From NCBI GenBank assembly GCA_937967645.1, contig CALBTT010000213.1, positions 71,418-135,417 on the forward strand: DNA of 64,000 nt, given 5' to 3'. This document shows, one piece after another, positions 41,504 through 48,586 of this stretch. The number at the start of each line of letters is the position of its first letter. The stretch's first letter is position 1. This stretch comes from an uncultured Zoogloea sp. (GTDB lineage Bacteria; Pseudomonadota; Gammaproteobacteria; Burkholderiales; Rhodocyclaceae). The notes beneath the pieces are model-generated. The model saw only the letters and a list, made by a program, of their open reading frames with translations, ran no database searches and was not told where the DNA came from. The position numbers and the translations under genes were made by a program.

Positions 41504-41523
41504 GTCCTGCAGCCCTGCAGGAC
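41504..41523. promoter_or_regulatory. Inverted repeat between EamA and SIMPL genes
   Basis: GTCCTGCAG (41504-41512), two bases, then CTGCAGGAC (41515-41523) form a perfect inverted repeat in the 195-bp divergent intergenic region, 79 bp from the EamA start. With only a 2-base spacer it fits a dimeric regulator site better than an RNA hairpin. Confidence 0.4.
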
Positions 41524-41620
41524 CGGCAAGGCCCTACCCGGCGCTTGCATCCGCCAGCCATTCGGCGAGAATGACGCCGTTCCGCACCTTGCGTGCCATC
41601 AGACTTCAAGGAGCCAGGCC

Positions 41621-42334
41621 ATGAGCCTCCGTCCTGCCGCCCTCTTCACCTCCCTCACCTCCCTGGTGCTCGCCCTGACGGCCGTCTCCGCATCCGCCGC
41701 AGAACCTCCCGGCCCGCCCACCGCCGACATTTCCGTGGAGGCCTCGCGCAGCACCCCCAACGACCTGTTCCGGGCCGAAGTCTATGCGGAGGCCACCGAT
41801 GCCAGCCCCGGCGAGCTGGCCCGCCGGGTCAATCTCACGGTGACGCAGGCGATCCAGATCGCCCGGGCCTACCCCGCCGTGAAAGTCCGCTCGGCCGGCA
41901 GCGCGACCTACCCGGTATATGGCAAGAGTGGCCGGACCATTGACGCCTGGCGCATGCGTTCCAGCCTCGCCCTGGAGAGCAGCGACTCGGCGGTGCTGTC
42001 GGAATTGCTCGGCAAGCTCCAGCAGAACATGGCCGTCACAGGGCTCAATGCGAGCCCTGCTCCCGCCACCCTGAAGAAATCCACCGACGAGGCCATCGTC
42101 GAAGCACTCGGTGCCTTTGAGGCACGGGCCCGGCTGGTGGCAGGCACCCTGGGCAAGAAGTGGAAGATCCGCCAGATCTCGGTGCACACCGGCGGCATCC
42201 AGCCCAAGCCGATGATCGCCTATGCCCGCACCGCGCCGATGATGAGCGCCGATGGCGGAGCCCCGGCCCCCATCGAGGCCGGCGACAGCCCGGTGACGGT
42301 GAATGTCAGTGGCCAGATCGAGCTGCTCGAATGA
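41621..42334 (+). CDS. SIMPL-domain (DUF541) periplasmic protein
   Basis: A 237-residue protein with a signal peptide cleaved near ASA-AEPP (residue 26), followed by a SIMPL/DUF541 domain (ISVEASRSTPNDLFRAEVYAEA ... SSLALESSDSAVLSELLGKLQ). Members such as E. coli YggE are linked to oxidative stress, without a known activity. AAGGAG precedes the ATG. The stop overlaps the dtd start in ATGA. Confidence 0.85.
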   Translation: MSLRPAALFTSLTSLVLALTAVSASAAEPPGPPTADISVEASRSTPNDLFRAEVYAEATDASPGELARRVNLTVTQAIQIARAYPAVKVRSAGSATYPVYGKSGRTIDAWRMRSSLALESSDSAVLSELLGKLQQNMAVTGLNASPAPATLKKSTDEAIVEALGAFEARARLVAGTLGKKWKIRQISVHTGGIQPKPMIAYARTAPMMSADGGAPAPIEAGDSPVTVNVSGQIELLE

Positions 42335-42768
42335 TTGCCCTGATCCAGCGTGTCCTCGAAGCCCGCGTCACCGTGGCGGACCGGACGGTCGGCGAGATCG
42401 GCCCCGGCCTGCTCGCCCTGGTTGCCGTGGAGCGGAACGACGGGCCGGCCAACGCGGCCCGCATGGTGGAACGCCTGCTCGGCTACCGGGTCTTTGCCGA
42501 TCAGGATGGCCGCATGAACCGCTCGCTGGCGGACACCGGCGGCGGGCTGCTGCTGGTCTCCCAGTTCACCCTGGCGGCCGACACGGCCAAGGGCACCCGG
42601 CCGAGCTTCACGCCGGCCGCTGCGCCCGACGTGGCGGAACGCCTCTTCAATGAATTCGTCGCCCTCGCGCGCCGGCAACACGGCCAGGTGGCCACCGGCG
42701 AGTTTGGCGCGGAAATGACGGTCTCACTGGTCAATCATGGTCCGGTCACCTTTCGCCTTACGGCCTGA
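42331..42768 (+). CDS. dtd: D-aminoacyl-tRNA deacylase
   Basis: A 145-residue dimeric enzyme that removes D-amino acids (and Gly) from mischarged tRNA. The family signatures are the SQFTL motif (VSQFTLAADTAKGTRPSF) and the C-terminal NHGPVT cross-subunit motif. It starts MIALIQRVLEARVTV inside the SIMPL stop (ATGA overlap), and its 3' end overlaps the next gene by 32 bp. Confidence 0.95.
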   Translation: MIALIQRVLEARVTVADRTVGEIGPGLLALVAVERNDGPANAARMVERLLGYRVFADQDGRMNRSLADTGGGLLLVSQFTLAADTAKGTRPSFTPAAAPDVAERLFNEFVALARRQHGQVATGEFGAEMTVSLVNHGPVTFRLTA

Positions 42769-43291
42769 AGCCGCGGCGGCCGCGCTGCTGGTCGCTATGC
42801 TGCTGGCCGGCTGCGGCCAGAGCCCGAAACGCCCGGACAGCCCCCCGCCCCCATCAACCCAGGCTCACCGCCCGCCGGCAGGTGGCTGGTTCGCCCTGCC
42901 CAGTGAAGACCATGGCCAGGAGATGGTGATGTTTGCGCTCGGGCTGCTCGACACCGGCTACCGCTTCGGCGGCAAGAACCCGGACGCCGGCCTGGACTGC
43001 AGCGGCATGGTGAGCTACATCGTGGAGCAGGTCAGCGGACGCCGCCTGCCCCACAATGCTGCAGGGATTGCCGAACGCACCCGCCCGATCGCCTCCCAGG
43101 CCATGCGTCCGGGCGATCTGGTGTTCTTCAACACCCTCGGCCGGCCATACTCCCACATGGGTATCTACATGGGGGACGGCAGGTTCATCCATGCCCCCAG
43201 CAGCAAGGGCAGGGTCCGGATGGACAGGCTGGACAGCCGCTACTTCGCCGATCGCTTCGAGGGCGCCCGTACCCTCCTGCCGGAAGGCTGA
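42737..43291 (+). CDS. NlpC/P60-family cell-wall endopeptidase lipoprotein
   Basis: A 184-residue lipoprotein with lipobox LLAGC (Cys26), a Pro-rich linker and a C-terminal NlpC/P60 domain. The triad Cys88 (LDCSGMV), His140 (YSHMGIYM) and His152 (FIHAPSS) is intact. It should cleave peptide stems of peptidoglycan (D-Glu-diaminopimelate bond) in the periplasm. The gene begins within dtd, so translation is probably coupled. Confidence 0.9.
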   Translation: MVRSPFALRPEAAAAALLVAMLLAGCGQSPKRPDSPPPPSTQAHRPPAGGWFALPSEDHGQEMVMFALGLLDTGYRFGGKNPDAGLDCSGMVSYIVEQVSGRRLPHNAAGIAERTRPIASQAMRPGDLVFFNTLGRPYSHMGIYMGDGRFIHAPSSKGRVRMDRLDSRYFADRFEGARTLLPEG

Positions 43292-43307
43292 GCACACCCG
43301 AAACCCC

Positions 43308-43342
43308 ATGGCCGGCCCGTCGTCTCAGCGCGGGCCGGGCCA
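43308..43342. terminator. Stem-loop between the NlpC/P60 and hemB genes
   Basis: ATGGCCGGCCCG (43308-43319) pairs with CGGGCCGGGCCAT (43330-43342) with one bulge, between convergent genes. No long T-run on either side. Confidence 0.45.
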
Positions 43343-43359
43343 TCGGGTAGCCTGTGATA

Positions 43360-44370
43360 TCAGGCGCCTTCCTTCAGCCAACGGGCGGCGTCCAGCGCGT
43401 AATACGTGAGGATGCCGTCGGCACCAGCCCGCTTGAAGCCCACCAGCGACTCCAGCACGCAGGCCTGCTCATTGAGCCAGCCATTGGCCACCGCCGCCTT
43501 GAGCATGGCGTACTCACCGCTCACCTGATAGACGTAGGTGGGCACCTTCAGCTCGGTCTTCACCCGGCGCACGATGTCCAGGTAGGGCATGCCGGGCTTC
43601 ACCATGAACATGTCGGCGCCTTCGGCGATGTCGAGGGCCACCTCACGGATGGCTTCATCGGAATTCGCCGGGTCCATCTGATAGGTGTACTTGTTGCCCT
43701 TGCCCAGGTTGCCGGCCGACCCGACCGCATCACGGAAAGGGCCGTAGAAGGCGGATGCGTATTTGGCCGAGTAGGCCAGGATGCGGGTATGGATCTGCTG
43801 CGCGGCATCCAGCTCGGCACGGATGCGTGCCACCCGGCCATCCATCATGTCTGAGGGCGCCACCACGTCGGCCCCCGCCTGCGCATGGCACAGGGCCTGA
43901 CGGGCCAGCACCTCGAGGGTCTCGTCGTTGAGCACATAGCCCGACGCATCGATCAGGCCATCCTGGCCATGGCTGGTGTAGGGATCGAGGGCCACGTCGG
44001 TGATCACGCCCAGCTCGGGGAAGCGCTGCTTGAGGGCCTTCACCACGCGGGGCACCAGGCCATCCGGGTTGTAGGCCTCTTCGGCCCCCAGCGACTTGCG
44101 ATCGCTGTCGATCACCGGGAACAGGGCCAGGGCCGGCACACCGAGGGCCACGGCTTCCCCGGCCACTTCAAGCAGCTTGTCGAGGGACATCCGGCTGACG
44201 CCAGGCATCGACGGCACGGGCTGGACGATGCCCTCGCCCTCGAGCACGAAGACGGGGTAGATCAGGTCGTCTGCCGACAGGCGATGCTCGCGCATCAGGC
44301 GGCGGGAAAAATCATCGCGGCGCATCCGGCGCATGCGGGTGGCTGGGAAAACGGAATGGACTGGACTCAT
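43360..44370 (-). CDS. hemB: Porphobilinogen synthase (delta-aminolevulinate dehydratase)
   Basis: A 336-residue enzyme that condenses two 5-aminolevulinate molecules to porphobilinogen in heme and cobamide synthesis. The metal region reads DVALDPYTSHGQDGLID, with Asp/Gly where zinc enzymes have cysteines, so this is the Mg-dependent class. Active-site lysine regions (MVKPGMPYLD and the preceding PSDMMDGRV) are present. N-terminal RMRRMRRDDFSRRL is the usual arm. Its upstream region faces a candidate small RNA gene. Confidence 0.95.
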   Translation of the reverse strand: MSPVHSVFPATRMRRMRRDDFSRRLMREHRLSADDLIYPVFVLEGEGIVQPVPSMPGVSRMSLDKLLEVAGEAVALGVPALALFPVIDSDRKSLGAEEAYNPDGLVPRVVKALKQRFPELGVITDVALDPYTSHGQDGLIDASGYVLNDETLEVLARQALCHAQAGADVVAPSDMMDGRVARIRAELDAAQQIHTRILAYSAKYASAFYGPFRDAVGSAGNLGKGNKYTYQMDPANSDEAIREVALDIAEGADMFMVKPGMPYLDIVRRVKTELKVPTYVYQVSGEYAMLKAAVANGWLNEQACVLESLVGFKRAGADGILTYYALDAARWLKEGA

Positions 44371-44485
44371 GGAGATCTCGCGAACTTACATTCGGATACG
44401 AATCGGGGTCGGAACTTTCCCGCCCCCCGACGAACAAAGGAATAGATGGTGCTGAACCGTCTCCCGCTATACCTCCCTGAGCGGG

Positions 44486-44511
44486 TGCCTTGAGCAAGCA
44501 AGGCATTTTTC
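44486..44511 (+). terminator. Terminator-like hairpin (proximal)
   Basis: TGCCTTG (44486-44492) and CAAGGCA (44499-44505) with a 6-base loop, then TTTTTC. Confidence 0.6.
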
Positions 44512-44513
44512 TG

Positions 44514-44543
44514 CCCCCGGCTCCCCTCGCCGGGGGTTTTTTC
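44514..44543 (+). terminator. Strong rho-independent terminator (distal)
   Basis: An 8-bp GC stem (44514-44521 with 44529-44536), a 7-base loop and TTTTTTC. It proves little about what precedes, but a plus-strand transcript must reach it for it to make sense. Confidence 0.82.
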
Positions 44544-44624
44544 TTTATGGCACCGACCAGCGGGCTGCCCTCCGAGGCGTTCCGAATTCTAAGCCCACAC
44601 GAGGCTGGCGAGATTTGATCCAGG

Positions 44625-44651
44625 AAAAAAGAAACCGCCCGTAGGCGGCTC
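44625..44651 (-). terminator. Rho-independent terminator on the minus strand
   Basis: On the minus strand AGCCGCC-TACG-GGCGGTTT pairs at its ends and is followed by CTTTTTT. It lies about 75 bp after the candidate 37-residue gene and can only serve a transcript coming from 44.7-45.0 kb. Confidence 0.7.
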
Positions 44652-44726
44652 TGCCAAAAGGCATGCTCTCAAGCAGGCTGCAGGAAAGCGAGTATCCCGC
44701 AACAGGCGTCGCGGGCAAGTCCGGGG

Positions 44727-44840
44727 TCACTTCTTCCCGGGGGCCTCTCCGGGCAACGGCGGTGACCAGGTCACGAGATGGGCCATGCAGTTATCCATGA
44801 CACCCGCCCAGTACTCGAACCACCAGGACATTCCGACCAT
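44727..44840 (-). CDS. Candidate 37-residue small protein
   Basis: A short open frame beginning MVGMSWWFEYWAGVMDN, rich in aromatic residues at its N-terminal half and ending in a Pro/Gly/Lys tail (PPLPGEAPGKK). An AAAAGGAG ribosome site lies six bases before the ATG. A minus-strand terminator follows the stop, and a 15-base palindrome lies 140 bp upstream. I recognise no family. The aromatic half could be a membrane- or surface-binding helix. The evidence is signal placement only, so a non-coding role for the transcript is possible. Confidence 0.45.
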   Translation of the reverse strand: MVGMSWWFEYWAGVMDNCMAHLVTWSPPLPGEAPGKK

Positions 44841-44979
44841 GACGCTCTCCTTTTACTGTCTTTAGACCTTATGACCGGCGTGAGGTGCGTCCTGACCTGG
44901 ACATACCCACCGCCGTCTCTCTGAAGGATGTGCCAAGCATGCGCCCAAAGCACGCTGCAGCACCTGGAACTATGCCGCA

Positions 44980-44994
44980 TGGTGCATTGCATCA
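44980..44994. promoter_or_regulatory. Candidate operator TGGTGCA-T-TGCATCA
   Basis: A near-perfect inverted repeat (one mismatch per arm pair) of TGRTGCA type. TGC/GCA-rich palindromes of this kind are reported for PHA-granule regulators (PhaR), but I cannot confirm the match without a motif model. It would control the minus-strand transcript with the 37-residue frame. Confidence 0.3.
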
Positions 44995-45046
44995 ATGTAA
45001 ATTCATTGACAGGCGGTCCTGAGCAGATCCCCTCATCACAGCCATG

Positions 45047-45070
45047 AAAAAAGGGGCCACCAGGCCCCTT
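45047..45070 (-). terminator. Terminator of the etfBA/acyl-CoA dehydrogenase operon
   Basis: AAGGGGCC (45051-45058), a 4-base loop and GGCCCCTT (45063-45070); on the minus strand the stem runs into a T6 stretch. It lies 25 bp past the dehydrogenase stop. Confidence 0.88.
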
Positions 45071-45094
45071 CCTTCACTCACCGAGCCCGCAGGC

Positions 45095-46891
45095 TCAGAA
45101 CTGGTCTTCAGCCAGTGCCAGCGCCCCGCTCGCGCCATTGACGACCGAGTAGGCCAGGCCGGGAGCCTGGGACAGCACGTGGTCGGCATAGAAGCGGGCG
45201 GTCACGATCTTGGCCTGATAGAACGACGCGTCACCGCCGCCCTCCGCCAGACGGCGACTTGCCACCAGGGCGGCACGCCCCATCTGCCAGCCGCCTGCCA
45301 CGATGCCGAGCAGCTTAAGGAACGGCACCGAGCCGACCGAAGCGGCCTTGATGTCGTTGCCGTAGGTGGCCACGATGTAGGCAACGGCCTCTTCGAGGGC
45401 CGTCACGGCGGACGACAGGGACTTGCGGATGGCCGCGAACTCTTCGCCTGCGGCTTCGGCCAGCTGGGCCTCGACCTTGCGCATCTCGACGATCACGGTC
45501 TTCACCGTCAATCCGCTTTCACGGGCGATCTTGCGGCCGATGAGGTCGTTGGCCTGGATGGCGGTCGTGCCTTCGTAGATGGCGGTGATCCGCGCGTCAC
45601 GGAAGTGCTGGGCGGCACCGGTTTCCTCGATGAAGCCCATGCCACCGTGGATCTGCACGCCGGTGGAGGTGATGTCGATGGAGGCCTCGGTGAGCCAGCC
45701 CTTCACGACCGGAATCATCAGATCCACGAAAGCCTGGTTGCTGGCCCGCACCGCCTCGTCCGGATGATTGTGGGCCATGTCGGTGGCGGCCCCCACGACA
45801 TAGGCCAGGGCACGCTGGGCCTCGACCTGCGACTTCATGCTCATCAGCATGCGACGGACGTCGGCATGATGGATGATGCTGACCTTGGGGCCACCCCGGA
45901 CACCGGCTTCGGTACCCTGCACGCGGTCCTTGGCGTAGGCCAGGGCCTGCTGGTAAGCCCGGTCGGACAGCGCCAGACCTTCCATGCCCACGGCGAAGCG
46001 GGCCTCGTTCATCATCACGAACATGTACTCGAGGCCGCGGTTCGCTTCGCCGACCAGGGTACCGATGGCACCGCCATTGTCGCCGAAGGCCAGCACGGCC
46101 GTCGGACTCGCGTGGATGCCCAGCTTGTGCTCGATGGAAACGCAATGCACATCATTGCGGGCCCCCGGCGTGCCATCGGCGTTGAGCAGGAACTTCGGCA
46201 CCACGAACAGGGAGATACCCTTCACCCCTTCCGGCGCGTCGGGCAGGCGGGCCAGCACCAGGTGCACGATGTTGTCGGTCATGTCGTGCTCGCCATAGGT
46301 GATGAAGATCTTCTGGCCGAAGATCTTGTAGGTGCCATCACCCTGGGGCACGGCGCGGGTGCGCACGGCAGCCAGGTCGGAGCCGGCCTGGGGCTCCGTC
46401 AGGTTCATCGTGCCGGTCCACTCGCCGCTGATCATCTTCGGCAGGTAGGCGGCCTTCTGCTCGTCGGTGCCGCACAGCTTGATCGCCTCGATGGCGCCGT
46501 TGGTCAGCATCGGGCACAGCGAAAAGGCCATGTTGGCGGCCTGCCACATCTCCATCACCACGGTGGAGACCAGCTTGGGCAGCCCCTGACCACCATACTC
46601 CGGCTCGCAGGCCAGGGCGGTCCAGCCTGCCTCGGCGAACTGGGTGTAGGCCTCCTTCCAGCCGGAAGCGGTACGGACCTCACCGTTATCCCAGCGGGCG
46701 CCTTCCTGGTCACCCGTCCAGTTCAGCGGTGCCAGCACACCGCTGGCAAACTTGTTGGCTTCCTCGATGATGGCATCCACCACATCGGGAGTCGCGTCCT
46801 CACAACCGGGCAGGGCCGACACGGCCTCCAGGCCGGCAAGCTCGCGCAGGACGAATTGCATGTCGCGGATCGGTGCGTTGTAGCTGCTCAT
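45095..46891 (-). CDS. Acyl-CoA dehydrogenase, large type with extra C-terminal domain
   Basis: A 598-residue FAD-dependent acyl-CoA dehydrogenase with the three core domains plus a C-terminal extension (about 470-590). The layout is like that of DmdC/FadE-type enzymes. FAD and substrate motifs are visible (NLTEPQAGSDL, FGQKIFITYGEHD), and the catalytic base Glu is in AIYEGTTAIQAND. Its electrons go to ETF, encoded just upstream on the same strand (etfB, etfA, then a permease gene). Substrate chain length is not predictable. A terminator follows directly. Confidence 0.92.
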   Translation of the reverse strand: MSSYNAPIRDMQFVLRELAGLEAVSALPGCEDATPDVVDAIIEEANKFASGVLAPLNWTGDQEGARWDNGEVRTASGWKEAYTQFAEAGWTALACEPEYGGQGLPKLVSTVVMEMWQAANMAFSLCPMLTNGAIEAIKLCGTDEQKAAYLPKMISGEWTGTMNLTEPQAGSDLAAVRTRAVPQGDGTYKIFGQKIFITYGEHDMTDNIVHLVLARLPDAPEGVKGISLFVVPKFLLNADGTPGARNDVHCVSIEHKLGIHASPTAVLAFGDNGGAIGTLVGEANRGLEYMFVMMNEARFAVGMEGLALSDRAYQQALAYAKDRVQGTEAGVRGGPKVSIIHHADVRRMLMSMKSQVEAQRALAYVVGAATDMAHNHPDEAVRASNQAFVDLMIPVVKGWLTEASIDITSTGVQIHGGMGFIEETGAAQHFRDARITAIYEGTTAIQANDLIGRKIARESGLTVKTVIVEMRKVEAQLAEAAGEEFAAIRKSLSSAVTALEEAVAYIVATYGNDIKAASVGSVPFLKLLGIVAGGWQMGRAALVASRRLAEGGGDASFYQAKIVTARFYADHVLSQAPGLAYSVVNGASGALALAEDQF

Positions 46892-46949
46892 TGTTTTTTC
46901 TCCACTATGTTGTTGTAGGTGTTACGACCCTTGGGACAGCGGGGCCGGC

Positions 46950-47612
46950 TTACTTGTTCAGATAGCTGCGGTCATCGAAACTGGCGACCCATTCCGGGCG
47001 ATAAACCACCATCAGGGTCAGGGCCATGCCTGACAGCCAGGCTTCAGCGAAGCCCAGCAGCAGGAAGAACGGCAGGTACTCGGACAACAGCTTGTCCGCC
47101 GGGTAAGCACCGGCGGCATACAGGCTAAGGGACGCGACAAAGCCCTGCACGAGGACGACCACCGCGGCCCCGATAAAGGCATTGACGAAGATATAAACGA
47201 AGAAATGGCGCGGTAGCCAGCGCTCCACCGCGCGGAAGAAGAGCCTGCCGGCAGTGACCGGCACGATGGCCATCATCAGCAGGTTGATCGGGTAAGCCGC
47301 CCAGTCGGCGCTACCGTTCAGGGTCACCCCGGCCAGGGCCAGGGCCAGCACGACGAGGGCCAGCTGCGGACCGAAGATGAGGGTGGTGGCCATCGCGCCC
47401 AGCAGATGGAGATTGAGCCCGGGATAGACCCCGGCATTCATGCTCCACAGCAGGGTCAGGACAACCGCCGCGCCCAGCAGGGCGTTGAGTTGATGCCCGT
47501 CGCGCAGGCGTTGCCACGGGGCCGTTCTGAAGACCCACGCCCCGACCCCCAGCCCGCAGAGCACGGCAAAACCGTGCCAGCCTGCGGAGAAGAGGTCGGG
47601 CGCGAAGTTCAT
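46950..47612 (-). CDS. CbiM-like energy-coupling-factor permease protein
   Basis: A 220-residue polytopic membrane protein resembling the CbiM substrate-specific component of ECF transporters (N-terminal MNFAPDLFSAGWH, helices throughout). CbiM proteins take up Co2+ or Ni2+ with CbiN, CbiQ and CbiO. Here none of those partners is encoded, and the gene lies between etfA (32 bp) and an acyl-CoA dehydrogenase gene (58 bp). The N-terminal metal-binding Met-His motif of true CbiM is not obvious, so the substrate is open. Confidence 0.72.
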   Translation of the reverse strand: MNFAPDLFSAGWHGFAVLCGLGVGAWVFRTAPWQRLRDGHQLNALLGAAVVLTLLWSMNAGVYPGLNLHLLGAMATTLIFGPQLALVVLALALAGVTLNGSADWAAYPINLLMMAIVPVTAGRLFFRAVERWLPRHFFVYIFVNAFIGAAVVVLVQGFVASLSLYAAGAYPADKLLSEYLPFFLLLGFAEAWLSGMALTLMVVYRPEWVASFDDRSYLNK

Positions 47613-47644
47613 TCAGCGAGCCCTGCAGTCCTGGAGCGGCCTTC

Positions 47645-48586
47645 TCAGACTGCCGAGGTGAGCTGCGGCACGGCTTCGAAGAGGTCGGCCACCAGACCGT
47701 AGTCGGCCACCTGGAAGATCGGCGCTTCCGGATCCTTGTTGATCGCGACGATCACCTTGGAGTCCTTCATGCCGGCCAGATGCTGGATCGCGCCGGAGAT
47801 GCCGACCGCCAGGTAAAGCTGGGGTGCGACGATCTTGCCGGTCTGACCGACCTGGTAGTCGTTGGGCACATAGCCCGCATCCACCGCGGCACGGGAGGCA
47901 CCCAGGGCGGCGCCGAGCTTGTCGGCCAGCGGCTCGAGAACCTGATGGTAGTTCTCGCTGCTGCCCAGGCCACGGCCACCGGAGACGATGATCTTGGCTG
48001 CGCCCAGTTCCGGACGGGCAGACTTGGTCAGCTCACGGCCGGTCAGCCGGGAGAGGCCGGAATCAGCCACCGCGGCAACCTGCTCGACGGCCGCGGAGCC
48101 ACCCTCGCCTGCCGCCTCGAAGGCGGTGGTGCGCACGGTGATGACCTTCACCGGATCGGCGGACTTGACCGTGGCCAGCGCATTGCCGGCGTAGATCGGG
48201 CGCACGAAGGTGTCGGCGGACTCGACCGCGACGATCTCGGAGATCTGCGCCACATCCAGCAGCGCCGCCACGCGGGGCAGCACGTTCTTGCCAAAGGTGG
48301 TGGCCGGGGCCAGCACGTGGCTGATCGCACCACCAGCGGCCTTGACGACCTCCAGCACCTGGCTGGCGAGGTTCTCGGCGGACTGGTCGGCGAAGACCGC
48401 GGAGTCGGCCACCAGGACCTTGCTCACGCCCGCCACGCGGGCAGCGGCTTCGGCGGCGGCGCCCGCTGCGGAGCCGGCGACCAGGATGACGATGTCACCA
48501 CCCAGCTTGGCGGCGGCGGAGACGGTATTGAGGGTGGCGCCCTTCAGGGACGCATTGTCGTGCTCGGCAACAACCAGGATCGTCAT
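47645..48586 (-). CDS. etfA: Electron transfer flavoprotein, alpha subunit
   Basis: A 313-residue subunit that carries the FAD of the ETF heterodimer. The C-terminal FAD domain motif is clear: KIIVSGGRGLGSSENY followed by SRAAVDAGYVPNDYQVGQTGKIVAPQLYLAVGISGAIQH (read in pieces). It shuttles electrons from acyl-CoA dehydrogenases to ETF-QO. Its ATG shares one base with the etfB stop (TAATG), so translation is coupled. Confidence 0.96.
   Translation of the reverse strand: MTILVVAEHDNASLKGATLNTVSAAAKLGGDIVILVAGSAAGAAAEAAARVAGVSKVLVADSAVFADQSAENLASQVLEVVKAAGGAISHVLAPATTFGKNVLPRVAALLDVAQISEIVAVESADTFVRPIYAGNALATVKSADPVKVITVRTTAFEAAGEGGSAAVEQVAAVADSGLSRLTGRELTKSARPELGAAKIIVSGGRGLGSSENYHQVLEPLADKLGAALGASRAAVDAGYVPNDYQVGQTGKIVAPQLYLAVGISGAIQHLAGMKDSKVIVAINKDPEAPIFQVADYGLVADLFEAVPQLTSAV

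Larger units (their letters stand above)
44463..44543 (+). ncRNA. Candidate small RNA with three hairpins and C/U-rich loops
   Basis: Between the divergently read hemB and the next gene, the plus strand has three hairpins in a row: CCCGCT/AGCGGG (44463-44485) with loop ATACCTCCCTG, TGCCTTG/CAAGGCA (44486-44505) followed by T5, and CCCCCGGC/GCCGGGGG (44514-44536) with loop TCCCCTC followed by T6. No plus-strand protein gene precedes them. Two loops resemble anti-Shine-Dalgarno sequences, as in several known regulatory RNAs. The 5' end is undetermined; a GGAACTT at 44411-44417 could be part of a promoter but has no good -10. Confidence 0.42.

Noticed and set aside
44411..44440. GGAACTT upstream of the candidate small RNA as a sigma-E-type promoter.
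   Set aside because: No matching -10 element at the required spacing; kept only as a remark in the RNA entry.
44545..44730. A 61-codon minus-strand frame after the candidate small gene.
   Set aside because: It runs through the terminator hairpin and has no ribosome site.
44920..44945. A TTGGCAC on the minus strand as a sigma-54 -24 element.
   Set aside because: The expected TTGC at -12 is absent.
44771..44995. A 74-codon minus-strand frame overlapping the candidate 37-residue gene in another frame.
   Set aside because: No ribosome site before its start, low-complexity basic/Cys composition and no family; the shorter frame has much better signals.
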